Shown: in pieces, positions 25,763-34,445 of the stretch
Numbering within the stretch: the stretch's first letter is position 1
How the letters are laid out: the number at the start of each line of letters is the position of its first letter
Assembly: GCF_012641395.1 (NCBI RefSeq)
Contig: NZ_JABAIH010000009.1
Location: forward strand, 162,810-226,809
Length of the DNA stretch: 64,000 nucleotides
From: Rhizobium sp. P32RR-XVIII
GTDB taxonomy: Bacteria; Pseudomonadota; Alphaproteobacteria; Rhizobiales; Rhizobiaceae
Reading direction: 5' to 3'
Notes under the pieces: generated by a model
Seen by the model: only the letters and a program-made list of their open reading frames with translations
Told to the model about the DNA's origin: nothing
Databases searched by the model: none
Made by a program: the position numbers and the translations under genes

Positions 25763-26877
25763 GCCCGCATACTCCAGAGCAGGTCAACCAGCTTGCCGCC
25801 CCGTCGGTGGCAGGCAACGCCGCGCCGATCCTCGTTGTCGGTGGCTGCGGCTTCATCGGCTGCAACATTGCCGACAGCTATCTGAACGACGGCGAGGACG
25901 TCATCCTGCTCGACAATCTGAGCCGACCGGGTGTCGACCAGAACCTGCAGTGGCTTAAAGATCACCACGGGGATCGCGTCCATCCCGTGCTTGCGGATGT
26001 TCGCGATTTGCGCAGCATCGAAGCGGCATTCGCGGATGCCAAATGTGTATTCCATTTCGCTGCACAGACGGCGGTCACTACGAGCCTCGCTCACCCGATC
26101 GACGACTTCGAGACCAATGCCCGCGGAACACTCAACGTACTGGAGGCCGTCCGCAAGGCCGGTCGCAACGCTCCAGTCATCTTCGCCAGCACCAACAAGG
26201 TCTATGGCAGCCTCGAAGGCATGCCGATAATCGAGCTGAACGACCGCTATATCCCCGCTGACGAGGAACTTCGCGCGTACGGCGTGAGCGAAGAACGCAA
26301 CCTCGATTTCTGCACGCCTTACGGCTGCTCAAAGGGTGTCGCTGACCAGTATGTGCTGGACTACGCGAAGTCCTACGGACTGCCGACGGCGGTTCTAAGG
26401 ATGAGCTGCATTTATGGCCCCCGGCAATTCGGCACGGAGGATCAGGGTTGGGTGGCGCATTTCCTCATTCGCGCGCTGCAGGGCGAACCGATCTCGATCT
26501 ACGGCAGCGGCAAACAAATGCGGGACATCCTCCACGTGGACGATGCCGTCGCTGCCTACCGCGCCTTGCTGGCGTCGATAAACCGCGTGAAGGGCAGAGC
26601 GTTTAATCTCGGCGGCGGTCCGCACAATGCCGTCAGCATCCAGATCCTTCTGCGCGAGATCGAACTCCTGACGGGGCGCGCGCTCAAGACATCTCACAGG
26701 CAATGGAGGGCTGGCGATCAATTGTTTTTTGTCGCCGATACCCGGTTGCTTCACGAGACGCTCGGCTGGAGAGCGCAGACGTCATGGGTAGATGGTTTGC
26801 GAGACCTGCACGACTGGCTCGTCGCACATCGTTTCGGTGCGACACGAACTGAGCGCGCAAGGAGGCTGACGGCGTGA
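25759..26877 (+). CDS. Sugar-nucleotide epimerase, CDP-paratose 2-epimerase-like, 372 aa
   Basis: A second extended SDR with GGCGFIGCNIADSYL, catalytic YGCSKG, and the segment LRMSCIYGPRQFGTEDQGWV, which is characteristic of CDP-tyvelose/paratose 2-epimerases, then GKQMRDILHVDD. The first 27 residues before the Rossmann fold are an extra polar extension. It overlaps both neighbours by 4 nt. It probably interconverts a nucleotide sugar used by the glycosyltransferases that follow. Confidence 0.85.
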   Translation: MSPHTPEQVNQLAAPSVAGNAAPILVVGGCGFIGCNIADSYLNDGEDVILLDNLSRPGVDQNLQWLKDHHGDRVHPVLADVRDLRSIEAAFADAKCVFHFAAQTAVTTSLAHPIDDFETNARGTLNVLEAVRKAGRNAPVIFASTNKVYGSLEGMPIIELNDRYIPADEELRAYGVSEERNLDFCTPYGCSKGVADQYVLDYAKSYGLPTAVLRMSCIYGPRQFGTEDQGWVAHFLIRALQGEPISIYGSGKQMRDILHVDDAVAAYRALLASINRVKGRAFNLGGGPHNAVSIQILLREIELLTGRALKTSHRQWRAGDQLFFVADTRLLHETLGWRAQTSWVDGLRDLHDWLVAHRFGATRTERARRLTA

Positions 26878-28031
26878 CCGAATTGATGCACGACAGAACC
26901 TCTCCGCTGCCAGGATTTGTTCCTTGCTTGTCCCAGCAGCGACCGCGCCCCCGGCGCATTCTCATGACGATTGATGCGATTGGTGGGCTCCGGCGTTATG
27001 CCATGGACCTCGCTCGAGCGCTGAAGGAAGCGAACGTGGAGACGGTATTCGCCGGTCTGGGACCACGTCTCTCGACGCAACAGATGCGAGAGGCGACCGC
27101 AATTGGGCCATGCATCTGGCTGGACGCGCCGCTGGACTGGATGACGGACCGCGAGGACCACCTCGACGTCATTCCCGAGCTTCTGAGGGAACTGGCCGAC
27201 AAGCATATGGTCGATCTCCTGCATCTGAACCTCCCGTCCCAGGCGGCGGGTCTCGTCTCCGACGTCCCTATCGTTGCAGTGTCGCATTCCTGCGTCGTCA
27301 CCTGGTTTGAGGCTATGCGCGGGGCTCGCCCCTCGGCTGACTGGTCGTGGCAGGCCGACCGAAACCGGAGCGGATTTGACTGTGCGGACATTGTGATTGC
27401 ACCGAGCCGGAGCCACGCGGGGGCGTTGACACGCTGCTACGGAGCGATCCCCAACCTTGAGATCGTGCACAACTGCACGTGGCTTTCGGCCGCGCCGACC
27501 GTCAGGGAGAATTTCGTCTTTGCCGCCGGCCGATGGTGGGACGAGGGCAAAAACGGCGCATTGCTCGATCGGGTCGCGACGATCACCAACCGCCGTATCG
27601 TCATGGCCGGTCCGCTTGAGGGCCCTGCGGGACAACACCTTACAATAGGCCATGCCGAACATCTCGGCGAACGATCCTATCCCGAGACGGTAGCGCTGAT
27701 GCGGCGCGCCGGGATTGTCGTTTCCCCCTCACTCTACGAGCCGTTCGGTCTGGCGGCGCTTGAAGCGGCGCGAACGGGCGCTGCATTGGTGCTTGCCGAC
27801 ATTCCGATCTACCGCGAGTTATGGAACGGAGCCGCGCTTTTTGCCGATCCGCACGATCCGGCAAGCTTTGCAGATGCCATCGATTGTTTGACGGCAGACG
27901 AGGACATGCGGACCGGCCTCGGCTTTCTTGCGCAGCAGCGCTCCGGTCAGTTTTCGCCTGCGGCCCAATGCGAAGCAATTTTGCGCGTCTACGCGCAAGC
28001 CATGGCCAGCACACGTATCGCGACGGGCTAG
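26874..28031 (+). CDS. GT4-type glycosyltransferase, 385 aa
   Basis: GT-B fold. The N-terminal half carries IDAIGGLRRYAMDLARALKE (acceptor side), the C-terminal half SPSLYEPFGLAALEAARTGA, the conserved E-x7-E nucleotide-sugar motif of family GT4. Starts at GTG 26874 overlapping the previous stop. Soluble or peripheral at the membrane. One of four glycosyltransferases in a row, and the only one of classic GT4 type. Donor and acceptor are unknown. Confidence 0.85.
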   Translation: MTELMHDRTSPLPGFVPCLSQQRPRPRRILMTIDAIGGLRRYAMDLARALKEANVETVFAGLGPRLSTQQMREATAIGPCIWLDAPLDWMTDREDHLDVIPELLRELADKHMVDLLHLNLPSQAAGLVSDVPIVAVSHSCVVTWFEAMRGARPSADWSWQADRNRSGFDCADIVIAPSRSHAGALTRCYGAIPNLEIVHNCTWLSAAPTVRENFVFAAGRWWDEGKNGALLDRVATITNRRIVMAGPLEGPAGQHLTIGHAEHLGERSYPETVALMRRAGIVVSPSLYEPFGLAALEAARTGAALVLADIPIYRELWNGAALFADPHDPASFADAIDCLTADEDMRTGLGFLAQQRSGQFSPAAQCEAILRVYAQAMASTRIATG

Positions 28032-28034
28032 CAC

Positions 28035-29165
28035 ATGAAGTTTCTCTTCTATACCCACTCGCTGATTTCGGACTGGAACCACGGCAACGCGCATTTCCTG
28101 CGGGGCGTGATGCGCGATCTCGTGAGGCGTGGCCATGAGGTATTCGCCTTGGAACCCGAAGGCGCCTGGAGCCGCGAGCACCTCATGGCTGAGCAGGGAC
28201 CTGGTGCCGTAGATGCATTCCACAGAAGCTTCCCGACTCTACGATCGACGATCTACGGAACGAACTTCGATCACGAGGAAGCCGTAGCGAATGCAGATGT
28301 CGTGATCGTGCACGAATGGACAGATCCGAAGCTCGTTGCTCGGCTTGGCCGTGTGCGGCGCAATGGGGGCAGTTTCACCCTGCTGTTCCACGACACGCAC
28401 CATCGGGCTGTGTCGGCCGAACGCGACATTGCCCGCCTTGAGCTTGCCGATTACGATCTTACCCTCGCTTTTGGCGAAGCGCTGCGACAGCGATATCTTC
28501 GAGCGGGTTGGGGAAGGCGCGTTTTCACCTGGCACGAGGCTGCGGACGCCGAGCTGTTCCGTCCGATGCCGGAGGTCGAAAAGAGCGGCGATCTGATCTG
28601 GATCGGAAACTGGGGTGATGACGAGCGTAGCGCTGAGATTGGTCATTTCCTGATCGAGCCTGCTCAGGCCCTGCAGCTTAAGACAACAGTTCAAGGCGTA
28701 CGCTACCCTAAAAGCGCACGCGAGGCATTGAAGCGCGCGAGGATCGACTATGGCGGGTGGATCGCCAATGCCGAGGTTCCGCGAGCCTTTGCGGAAAATC
28801 GCGTCACCATCCACATTCCTCGCCGCCCCTACGTTGAGGCGCTGCCCGGCATTCCGACAATCCGGGTATTCGAGGCGCTCGCCTGCGGAATCCCGTTGAT
28901 CTCCGCGCGCTGGGACGACGCCGAAAACCTCTTCCGAGACAATCAGGATTTTCTCTTTGCGCGCGACGGCGCCCAGATGACGCGGTTGCTCAAGGATGTG
29001 CTTTCCGACCCGGCATTCGCCGACGAACTGGTGCGATCCGGCCTTGAGACAATTCGCGCACGCCACACCTGCCGGCATCGCGTCGATGAGCTTCTTGCGA
29101 TTCTCGGCACCGAGGGGTCGGACCGTGTTCGAAACAAACTCCTTTCTGGGGAGGGGGCAGAATGA
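28035..29165 (+). CDS. CgeB-like glycosyltransferase, first of three paralogues, 376 aa
   Basis: A GT-B-like protein of the CgeB/Glyco_trans_1_2 group. N-terminal MKFLFYTHSLISDWNHGNAH (acceptor-side Rossmann), C-terminal IRVFEALACGIPLISARWDD, the conserved donor-binding loop. It overlaps the next gene by 4 nt and is similar in size and build to the two genes after it, so the three arose by tandem duplication. CgeB of Bacillus acts in spore-surface glycosylation; activity here is inferred. Confidence 0.8.
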   Translation: MKFLFYTHSLISDWNHGNAHFLRGVMRDLVRRGHEVFALEPEGAWSREHLMAEQGPGAVDAFHRSFPTLRSTIYGTNFDHEEAVANADVVIVHEWTDPKLVARLGRVRRNGGSFTLLFHDTHHRAVSAERDIARLELADYDLTLAFGEALRQRYLRAGWGRRVFTWHEAADAELFRPMPEVEKSGDLIWIGNWGDDERSAEIGHFLIEPAQALQLKTTVQGVRYPKSAREALKRARIDYGGWIANAEVPRAFAENRVTIHIPRRPYVEALPGIPTIRVFEALACGIPLISARWDDAENLFRDNQDFLFARDGAQMTRLLKDVLSDPAFADELVRSGLETIRARHTCRHRVDELLAILGTEGSDRVRNKLLSGEGAE

Positions 29166-30250
29166 AGATAGCCTTCTACGGATCCAGCATCGTCTCCGCC
29201 TATTGGAATGGCGCAGCCACCTATTACCGCGGATTGCTGCGCGCTCTCGCAGCCAAAGGTTATGAGATCACCTTCTATGAGCCGGATGTCTATGACAGGC
29301 AGAAAAACCGCGACATCGATCCGCCTGAGTGGTGCAACGTCGCGGTCTACGAGGGCAGCATTGTCGCATTGAAGCATGTTGCCGAAGAAGCCCGGCTTGC
29401 CGACATCGTCATCAAGGCGAGCGGCGTTGGTTTTGAAGACGAGTTGCTGCTGCAGGAGGTGATGCACTCGGCTCGCCCCGGGGCGCTCAAGATATTCTGG
29501 GACGTCGATGCCCCCGCGACGCTCGCCGAACTACGCGCTGCACCCGACCATCCTTTGCGCCTCTCGCTTCCCGCGCTCGATCTGGTCTTGACCTATGGTG
29601 GCGGCGACCCCGTGGTCGAGGCTTATCGCTCCCTCGGCGCCCGGGAGTGCATTGCGATCTACAATGCCCTCGACCCTGAAACCCATCATCGCGTCGCAGC
29701 CGATCGACGTTTTGAAGCCGACCTCGCTTTTCTCGGCAACCGGCTGCCGGACCGCGAAGCGCGCGTCGAAACCTTCTTTCTGGAACCGGCGGCGCGGCTG
29801 TCTCGACACACTTTCCTGCTTGGGGGGTCAGGTTGGCAGGACAGGGCAAGGCCCGAAAACGTCAACTATGTCGGTCATGTGCCCACGCGCGACCACAATG
29901 CGTTCAATGTCACCCCGAAGGCGGTGCTGAACATCTCGCGCGCCAGCATGGCAGAAAACGGCTTTTCGCCAGCGACACGCGTCTTTGAAGCGGCGGGGGC
30001 TGGGGCCTGCCTGATCACCGATCATTGGGAGGGTATCGAGCTATTCCTGAAGCCCGACGAGGAGATCCTCGTCGCCCGCGATGGCCAGGAGGTTGCGGGA
30101 ATCCTGAGGGCGCTCACCCGAGCGCAAGCGCAGGAGATCGGCAAACGGGCGCTCGCCCGGGTGCTGAGAGAGCACACCTACGGGCACCGCGCCGAGGAGG
30201 CTGATCGCATCTTCCGGTCGCGCACCCACAAAGCGGAGGCGGCCGAATGA
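29162..30250 (+). CDS. CgeB-like glycosyltransferase, second paralogue, 362 aa
   Basis: Same fold as its neighbours: MKIAFYGSSIVSAYWNGAAT with the glycine/asparagine loop of the N-terminal domain, and TRVFEAAGAGACLITDHWEG in the C-terminal donor site, then FLKPDEEILVARDGQE. Four-nt overlaps on both sides (ATGA). Three unequal paralogues in a row suggest that each adds a different residue of one oligosaccharide. Confidence 0.8.
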   Translation: MKIAFYGSSIVSAYWNGAATYYRGLLRALAAKGYEITFYEPDVYDRQKNRDIDPPEWCNVAVYEGSIVALKHVAEEARLADIVIKASGVGFEDELLLQEVMHSARPGALKIFWDVDAPATLAELRAAPDHPLRLSLPALDLVLTYGGGDPVVEAYRSLGARECIAIYNALDPETHHRVAADRRFEADLAFLGNRLPDREARVETFFLEPAARLSRHTFLLGGSGWQDRARPENVNYVGHVPTRDHNAFNVTPKAVLNISRASMAENGFSPATRVFEAAGAGACLITDHWEGIELFLKPDEEILVARDGQEVAGILRALTRAQAQEIGKRALARVLREHTYGHRAEEADRIFRSRTHKAEAAE

Positions 30251-31365
30251 CGCGTTCGCTCAACGTTGTCGTCCTTGGCCTTTCACTCTCCTCATCCTGG
30301 GGCAACGGTCACGCCTCGACGTTTCGCGCACTGCTCCGGGGTATGAGGGCGGAAGGGCACAATGTCCTGTTCCTTGAACGGGACGTTCCCTGGTATTCCG
30401 GCAATCGTGATCTCCCCGAGCCCGACTTCTGCGAGCTCGCCTATTACAGCAGTGTGCCAGGACTGATCGAGGATTTCGCTGAGCGGCTACGCAGGGCCGA
30501 TGCCGTCATCATCGGTTCCTATGTGCCCGAAGGCGTTGCGGTCATCGATGCAGTTGCGGCCGTCGATCCGGCGCAGCTCTGCTTCTACGACATAGACACG
30601 CCCGTGACGCTCGCCAAGCTCGATCGCGGTGACGAGGAATATCTGGCGCGACGTCAGATTCCGCTCTTCGACATGTATTTTTCCTTCTCCGGCGGCAAGG
30701 TCCTTGACCGGCTGGAGACGAGCTACGGCGCCCGGCGTGCGGGAGCGCTCTATTGTTCAGTTGATGCGGAGCTTTACCGCAACACAGGCGAAGAGCCTTT
30801 GTGGGACCTTGGTTATCTCGGCACTTATAGCCCCGACCGTCAGCCGGCGTTGCGGCAGCTGTTGATCGAGCCGGCGCGGCAGCTGCCGCAGATGCGCTTC
30901 GTCGTTGCCGGACCGCAATATCCGGAAGGGATCGATTGGCCGGCGAATGTCGAGCGCATCGAGCACCTGCCGCCTGAGGAGCACGCGAGCTTCTATAGCC
31001 GCCAACGTTTTACGCTGAACGTGACCCGCGCCGCGATGATCGCGGCGGGATGGTCGCCGAGCGTCCGTCTCTTCGAAGCCGCCGCCTGCGAAACGCCAAT
31101 CATCAGCGATTTCTGGCCCGGCTTGGACGAACTCCTGCCGCACGGGCAAGCCGCCATCATTGCCTCTCAGACCAGCGATGTCGTCTCGGCATTGAGCGGC
31201 ATGGATGCGAAGGCAAGGAGTGCGCTTGCGAGCGAAGCGTACCGTCGGGTGATCAATAGCCACACCGGCGTTGCCAGGGCGCGCGAATTCGCACGCACGC
31301 TTTTCGGCAACGCGCTGCACTTTGACAGGGAAGCACCGCTCAACAGCCCACGGGTGTCGGCTTGA
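30247..31365 (+). CDS. CgeB-like glycosyltransferase, third paralogue, 372 aa
   Basis: N-terminal VVVLGLSLSSSWGNGHASTF and C-terminal VRLFEAAACETPIISDFWPG with a following HGQAAIIASQTSDV. It is the last of the three tandem CgeB-like enzymes. Its middle contains an unusual DFCELAYYSSV segment conserved in position with the second paralogue (WCNVAVYEGSI). An 18-bp gap precedes the decarboxylase-like gene. Confidence 0.8.
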   Translation: MTRSLNVVVLGLSLSSSWGNGHASTFRALLRGMRAEGHNVLFLERDVPWYSGNRDLPEPDFCELAYYSSVPGLIEDFAERLRRADAVIIGSYVPEGVAVIDAVAAVDPAQLCFYDIDTPVTLAKLDRGDEEYLARRQIPLFDMYFSFSGGKVLDRLETSYGARRAGALYCSVDAELYRNTGEEPLWDLGYLGTYSPDRQPALRQLLIEPARQLPQMRFVVAGPQYPEGIDWPANVERIEHLPPEEHASFYSRQRFTLNVTRAAMIAAGWSPSVRLFEAAACETPIISDFWPGLDELLPHGQAAIIASQTSDVVSALSGMDAKARSALASEAYRRVINSHTGVARAREFARTLFGNALHFDREAPLNSPRVSA

Positions 31366-31383
31366 AATTGAGGAGATTGGTTG

Positions 31384-32439
31384 ATGCTGCATGAAACACA
31401 GGCTTTCGGGGGGAAAACCGTCGTCGTGGCCGGTGGCGCCGGCTTCGTTGGCTCGCATCTCTGCGATGCGCTGCTTGCGCGCGGGGACCGGGTGATCTGC
31501 GTCGATAGCTATCTGACGGGTTTCCCGGCTAATGTCCTTCCCCTGCACAACCATCCCGCCTTCACCATGATCGAGCAGGATATCTGCGACGAGATCGCGA
31601 TCGACGAGAAGGTGGACCAGATCTACAATCTCGCTTGCCCTGCGTCTCCTCCGCAGTATCAGGCAGACCCGATCCACACCATGATGACCAGCGTCAGCGG
31701 AACGGGAAACCTGCTCCGGCTCGCTGAAAGAGATGGTGCATCCTTGCTGCAGGCGTCGACGAGCGAGGTTTATGGCGACCCCGAAGTGCACCCGCAGAGA
31801 GAAGACTACTGGGGTCACGTCAATTGCACGGGCCCGCGTGCCTGCTATGACGAAGGAAAGCGCGCGGCCGAGGCGCTCTGCTTCGATAGCCTCAGGGCTG
31901 GAAAGGTGGATGCCCGTGTCGTCAGGATATTCAACACCTATGGCCCGCGCATGCAGCCGAGCGATGGCCGAATCGTCTCCAACCTCATCGTTCAGGCTTT
32001 GCGCAATGAGCCCTTGACGATCTATGGCAGCGGCGAACAGACCCGATCGTTCTGCTATATCTCCGATCTACTGGATGGACTCACTCGACTCATGAATGTG
32101 CAGCCGAATCCGGGGGTGCCGGTCAACGTCGGCAATCCCGGGGAATTCACAGTCGCCGAACTTGCGGATCTCGTGCAGTCGATGGTTCCCACACGTTCCA
32201 CGCTCATTCACATGCCGCTGCCGGCCGATGATCCGCAGCGCCGCCGGCCGGACATCACAAGAGCCCGCCAACTACTGGGCTGGGAGCCGAAAATTCAGCT
32301 TACTGAAGGGCTGGAGCACACTATCGCCTGGTTCCGCCACATCCTGTCGAATCACCCCCCGCGCAGGAACATAAAGCGTCCACGGCTGGATATCGCCCGA
32401 CCTGCCTCCGTCGCGCCAGGGGCATCATCATGGAGGTGA
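31384..32439 (+). CDS. UDP-glucuronate decarboxylase-like epimerase, 351 aa
   Basis: Extended SDR with GGAGFVGSHLCDALLARG, then NLACPASPPQYQADPI, the signature of UDP-glucuronic acid decarboxylase (UXS), followed by STSEVYGDPEVHPQ and a YDEGKR (YxxxK) catalytic pair. UXS makes UDP-xylose from UDP-glucuronate. This is the most specific substrate clue in the operon, and it agrees with the xylosidase-like hydrolase at 38.0 kb. The ATG at 31384 is taken, with TTG one codon earlier as alternative. The last 30 residues are a disordered extension. Confidence 0.85.
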   Translation: MLHETQAFGGKTVVVAGGAGFVGSHLCDALLARGDRVICVDSYLTGFPANVLPLHNHPAFTMIEQDICDEIAIDEKVDQIYNLACPASPPQYQADPIHTMMTSVSGTGNLLRLAERDGASLLQASTSEVYGDPEVHPQREDYWGHVNCTGPRACYDEGKRAAEALCFDSLRAGKVDARVVRIFNTYGPRMQPSDGRIVSNLIVQALRNEPLTIYGSGEQTRSFCYISDLLDGLTRLMNVQPNPGVPVNVGNPGEFTVAELADLVQSMVPTRSTLIHMPLPADDPQRRRPDITRARQLLGWEPKIQLTEGLEHTIAWFRHILSNHPPRRNIKRPRLDIARPASVAPGASSWR

Positions 32440-33185
32440 AATTTTCGAGAAAGGACGATTTGGAGCGCGAGATCAAGGAACTCGGCCCCTGGTTCCACAA
32501 CATGCGTATAGGGGGCATCGAAACGGCTCCCAACCATTTCCTGGGCGATTATCCGGCGTTCAAATGGGCTCGCTTCAAACACGTCCTCCCGGAAGATCTG
32601 GAGGGGCGCAGCGTGCTGGATATCGGCTGCAACGCCGGCTTCTACTCGCTGGAAATGAAAAAGCGCAACGCAGGGACGGTCGTCGCAATCGACACCGATC
32701 CTCATTATCTGCGCCAGGCGGAATTCGCGGCCGATCATGCCGGCGTTGAAATCGAGTTCCGGCTCATGTCCGTCTATGATGTCGCCAAGCTTGGGCAGCG
32801 CTTCGACCTCGTTGTCTTCATGGGTGTGCTCTATCACCTGCGCCATCCGATGCTGGCACTCGACCTGCTTTACGAGCATGTCGTCGGCGACACGATGCTC
32901 TTCCAGTGCCTGCAGCGCGGCGATGTGACCATTCCGGAGCTGCAACACGATTACGACTTTTCCGAATGGCGAATCTTTGAGCAGCCGGGTTATCCGAAGC
33001 TCTTCTTCGTCGAGGAACGGTTTTCCAACGACCCGACAAACTGGTTCATTCCAAACAAGGCCGCGATCGAAGCCATGCTGCGCAGTTCCGGTTTCGTCAT
33101 CCAGCAAAACCCCGAGCGCGAAGTCTATCTCGTACGTCGCGGCCAGCGTTCATTTGCGGCCGATCCACCGCCGAAAATCGCGTAA
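32430..33185 (+). CDS. SAM-dependent methyltransferase, TIGR04290-like, 251 aa
   Basis: Class I methyltransferase resembling CmoB and the TIGR04290 (Rta_06860) group. Motif I VLDIGCNAGFYSLEMKKRNA, the acidic VVAIDTDPHYLRQA of motif II, and LVVFMGVLYHLRHPMLALDL, characteristic of the CmoB-like fold. The start overlaps the previous gene by 10 nt. It probably methylates (or carboxymethylates) a sugar or cyclitol of the pathway. Last gene of the operon. Confidence 0.85.
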   Translation: MEVKFSRKDDLEREIKELGPWFHNMRIGGIETAPNHFLGDYPAFKWARFKHVLPEDLEGRSVLDIGCNAGFYSLEMKKRNAGTVVAIDTDPHYLRQAEFAADHAGVEIEFRLMSVYDVAKLGQRFDLVVFMGVLYHLRHPMLALDLLYEHVVGDTMLFQCLQRGDVTIPELQHDYDFSEWRIFEQPGYPKLFFVEERFSNDPTNWFIPNKAAIEAMLRSSGFVIQQNPEREVYLVRRGQRSFAADPPPKIA

Positions 33186-33396
33186 GATTTTGTCGACGTT
33201 AGCGACCCCTTCGCCAATTGCCTCAAGTGAAGCGGGTCAACAAGTCGGCCCCCTCCCGACCGGGAAATCTTTCGTGTCGGCGTTATCTCCACAACGGTCC
33301 AGGTGCGCTTCCTGCGTCAAAGCTGGTGGAGCATATGAACAGCTCAGTTCCGAGTTCGACTTCCAGGGGCTCATTTGGTCCGCTCACGCGTGCGGC

Positions 33397-33660
33397 TCAG
33401 GTGCGTTCGACAAACTTGTTGAAGCGGCTGGTGCCCCCGTCCTGCGTTTTTTCCTGATAGAGGAAGGCGAGTTTGTTTTGATCGAATATCTTGAAGAACT
33501 CATCCCATTCGATCTCGTCGAATTCTTCTTCGGGCTCTCGGAAATCAATGCGAAGAACTCCGCCCTTGCCTTTCGTTCTGATGACAGCGGAATGTCCGTC
33601 CCGCTCCTCTGCCCACCTGCGAATCTCGTCGTGGTTTGTCGTGGTCTTCGAGCCGCTCAT
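33397..33660 (-). CDS. Small conserved protein of the KTTTxHD-RWAEER type, 87 aa
   Basis: A short soluble protein with the pattern SKTTTNHDEIRRWAEERDGH, GVLRIDFREPEEEFDEIEWD and FFKIFDQNKLAFLYQEKT. This family is widespread and often wrongly labelled a 1,4-alpha-glucan branching enzyme; it has no such domain. AGAGGAGAAG precedes the ATG. The GSR-type site at 33696-33720 puts it in the stress set, as is common for this family. Confidence 0.8.
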   Translation of the reverse strand: MSGSKTTTNHDEIRRWAEERDGHSAVIRTKGKGGVLRIDFREPEEEFDEIEWDEFFKIFDQNKLAFLYQEKTQDGGTSRFNKFVERT

Positions 33661-33695
33661 CTGCTTCTCCTCTATTTTTACGCTTTCCTAGCCGG

Positions 33696-33720
33696 AACCG
33701 CCTGCGCCCTCAAAAGTTCC
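33696..33720. promoter_or_regulatory. Palindromic EcfG-type promoter pair
   Basis: Minus strand: GGAAC (33716-33720), 16 nt, GGTT (33696-33699), serving the 87-aa gene. Plus strand over the same bases: GGAAC (33695-33699), 16 nt, AGTT (33716-33719). The -35 of each direction overlaps the -10 of the other. A plus-strand frame of 62 codons starts at 33728 but has no family. Confidence 0.6.
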
Positions 33721-34096
33721 AGCCGACATGGCGAACGACCACCACCCTCCACGTCCTCAGACCTTGGCACCTTTAACAACGATCCCGCCTCTGGATCAGC
33801 GAAGCCCCGGAGGCCATCGACCGGTCACCTTCGCCGCGTGGTACTGGCAGCAGCAGGCCCACCCAAGTTATAACGCCGTTAGGAACTGGAAAGGTGCGAT
33901 AGTGATGATCGAGTGAGGCTTGAGTTAGGCTCTCACCTGAAGCAGCTACGCAGAGACTGTCTGCTGCCACTCGGCCAGGCGGCAAGTCGAGGCGCCCGCG
34001 CCCGGTAGGTTCGGGCTATGCACGGTTTTGATCCGGCCCGATCGCGCCGCCCTCGACGGTGCCGAAACCGCGCCAGCAAGTATTCAATGGAATGCG

Positions 34097-34121
34097 GGAA
34101 CCAATAGGCCCTTGGGTTGTT
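34097..34121 (+). promoter_or_regulatory. EcfG-type promoter for the HhH protein
   Basis: GGAAC (34097-34101), 16-nt spacer, TGTT (34118-34121). The ATG is 26 nt downstream. Confidence 0.65.
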
Positions 34122-34146
34122 CGGTTCGTTCATTAGCTGGTGAGGC

Positions 34147-34416
34147 ATGATCAGCATGCCGCGGTCGTCTCAAAGCAGTATGAAAACCGGTCAAAAGGAT
34201 AATAGGGATCCTCCAGTCACCAGCTATCTTCCTGGATGGGTGGCGCGGGCGCTTGCGGCGAATGGTATCCGGCGATTGGCAGAGGCGGCATCCATGAGCG
34301 ATGCGGATCTCCTGAAACTCCCGGGAATTGGGAAAGCCTCGGTCAAGTTGATACGGTCCGCCAGCAGAAAGTCCCGGCGGGAGCACAGAGGTCAAACCAG
34401 TGGAACGACAACTTGA
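34147..34416 (+). CDS. Small helix-hairpin-helix protein, 89 aa
   Basis: Residues 28-75 hold one helix-hairpin-helix unit of the RNA-polymerase-alpha-CTD/ligase type (LAANGIRRLAEAASMSDADL, then LKLPGIGKASVKLIRSA), which binds DNA without sequence specificity in known cases. Both ends are basic and disordered. TGGTGAGG precedes the ATG; a second ATG three codons in is possible. With its own GSR promoter it is probably a stress-induced DNA-binding protein. Confidence 0.7.
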   Translation: MISMPRSSQSSMKTGQKDNRDPPVTSYLPGWVARALAANGIRRLAEAASMSDADLLKLPGIGKASVKLIRSASRKSRREHRGQTSGTTT

Positions 34417-34445
34417 ACCACACCTGCGGAGAGGAACCTGAAAGG

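Noticed and set aside
30757..31818. Minus-strand open frame of 353 codons
   Set aside because: It overlaps the third CgeB-like gene and the UXS-like gene, both in a continuous plus-strand operon; no motif seen.
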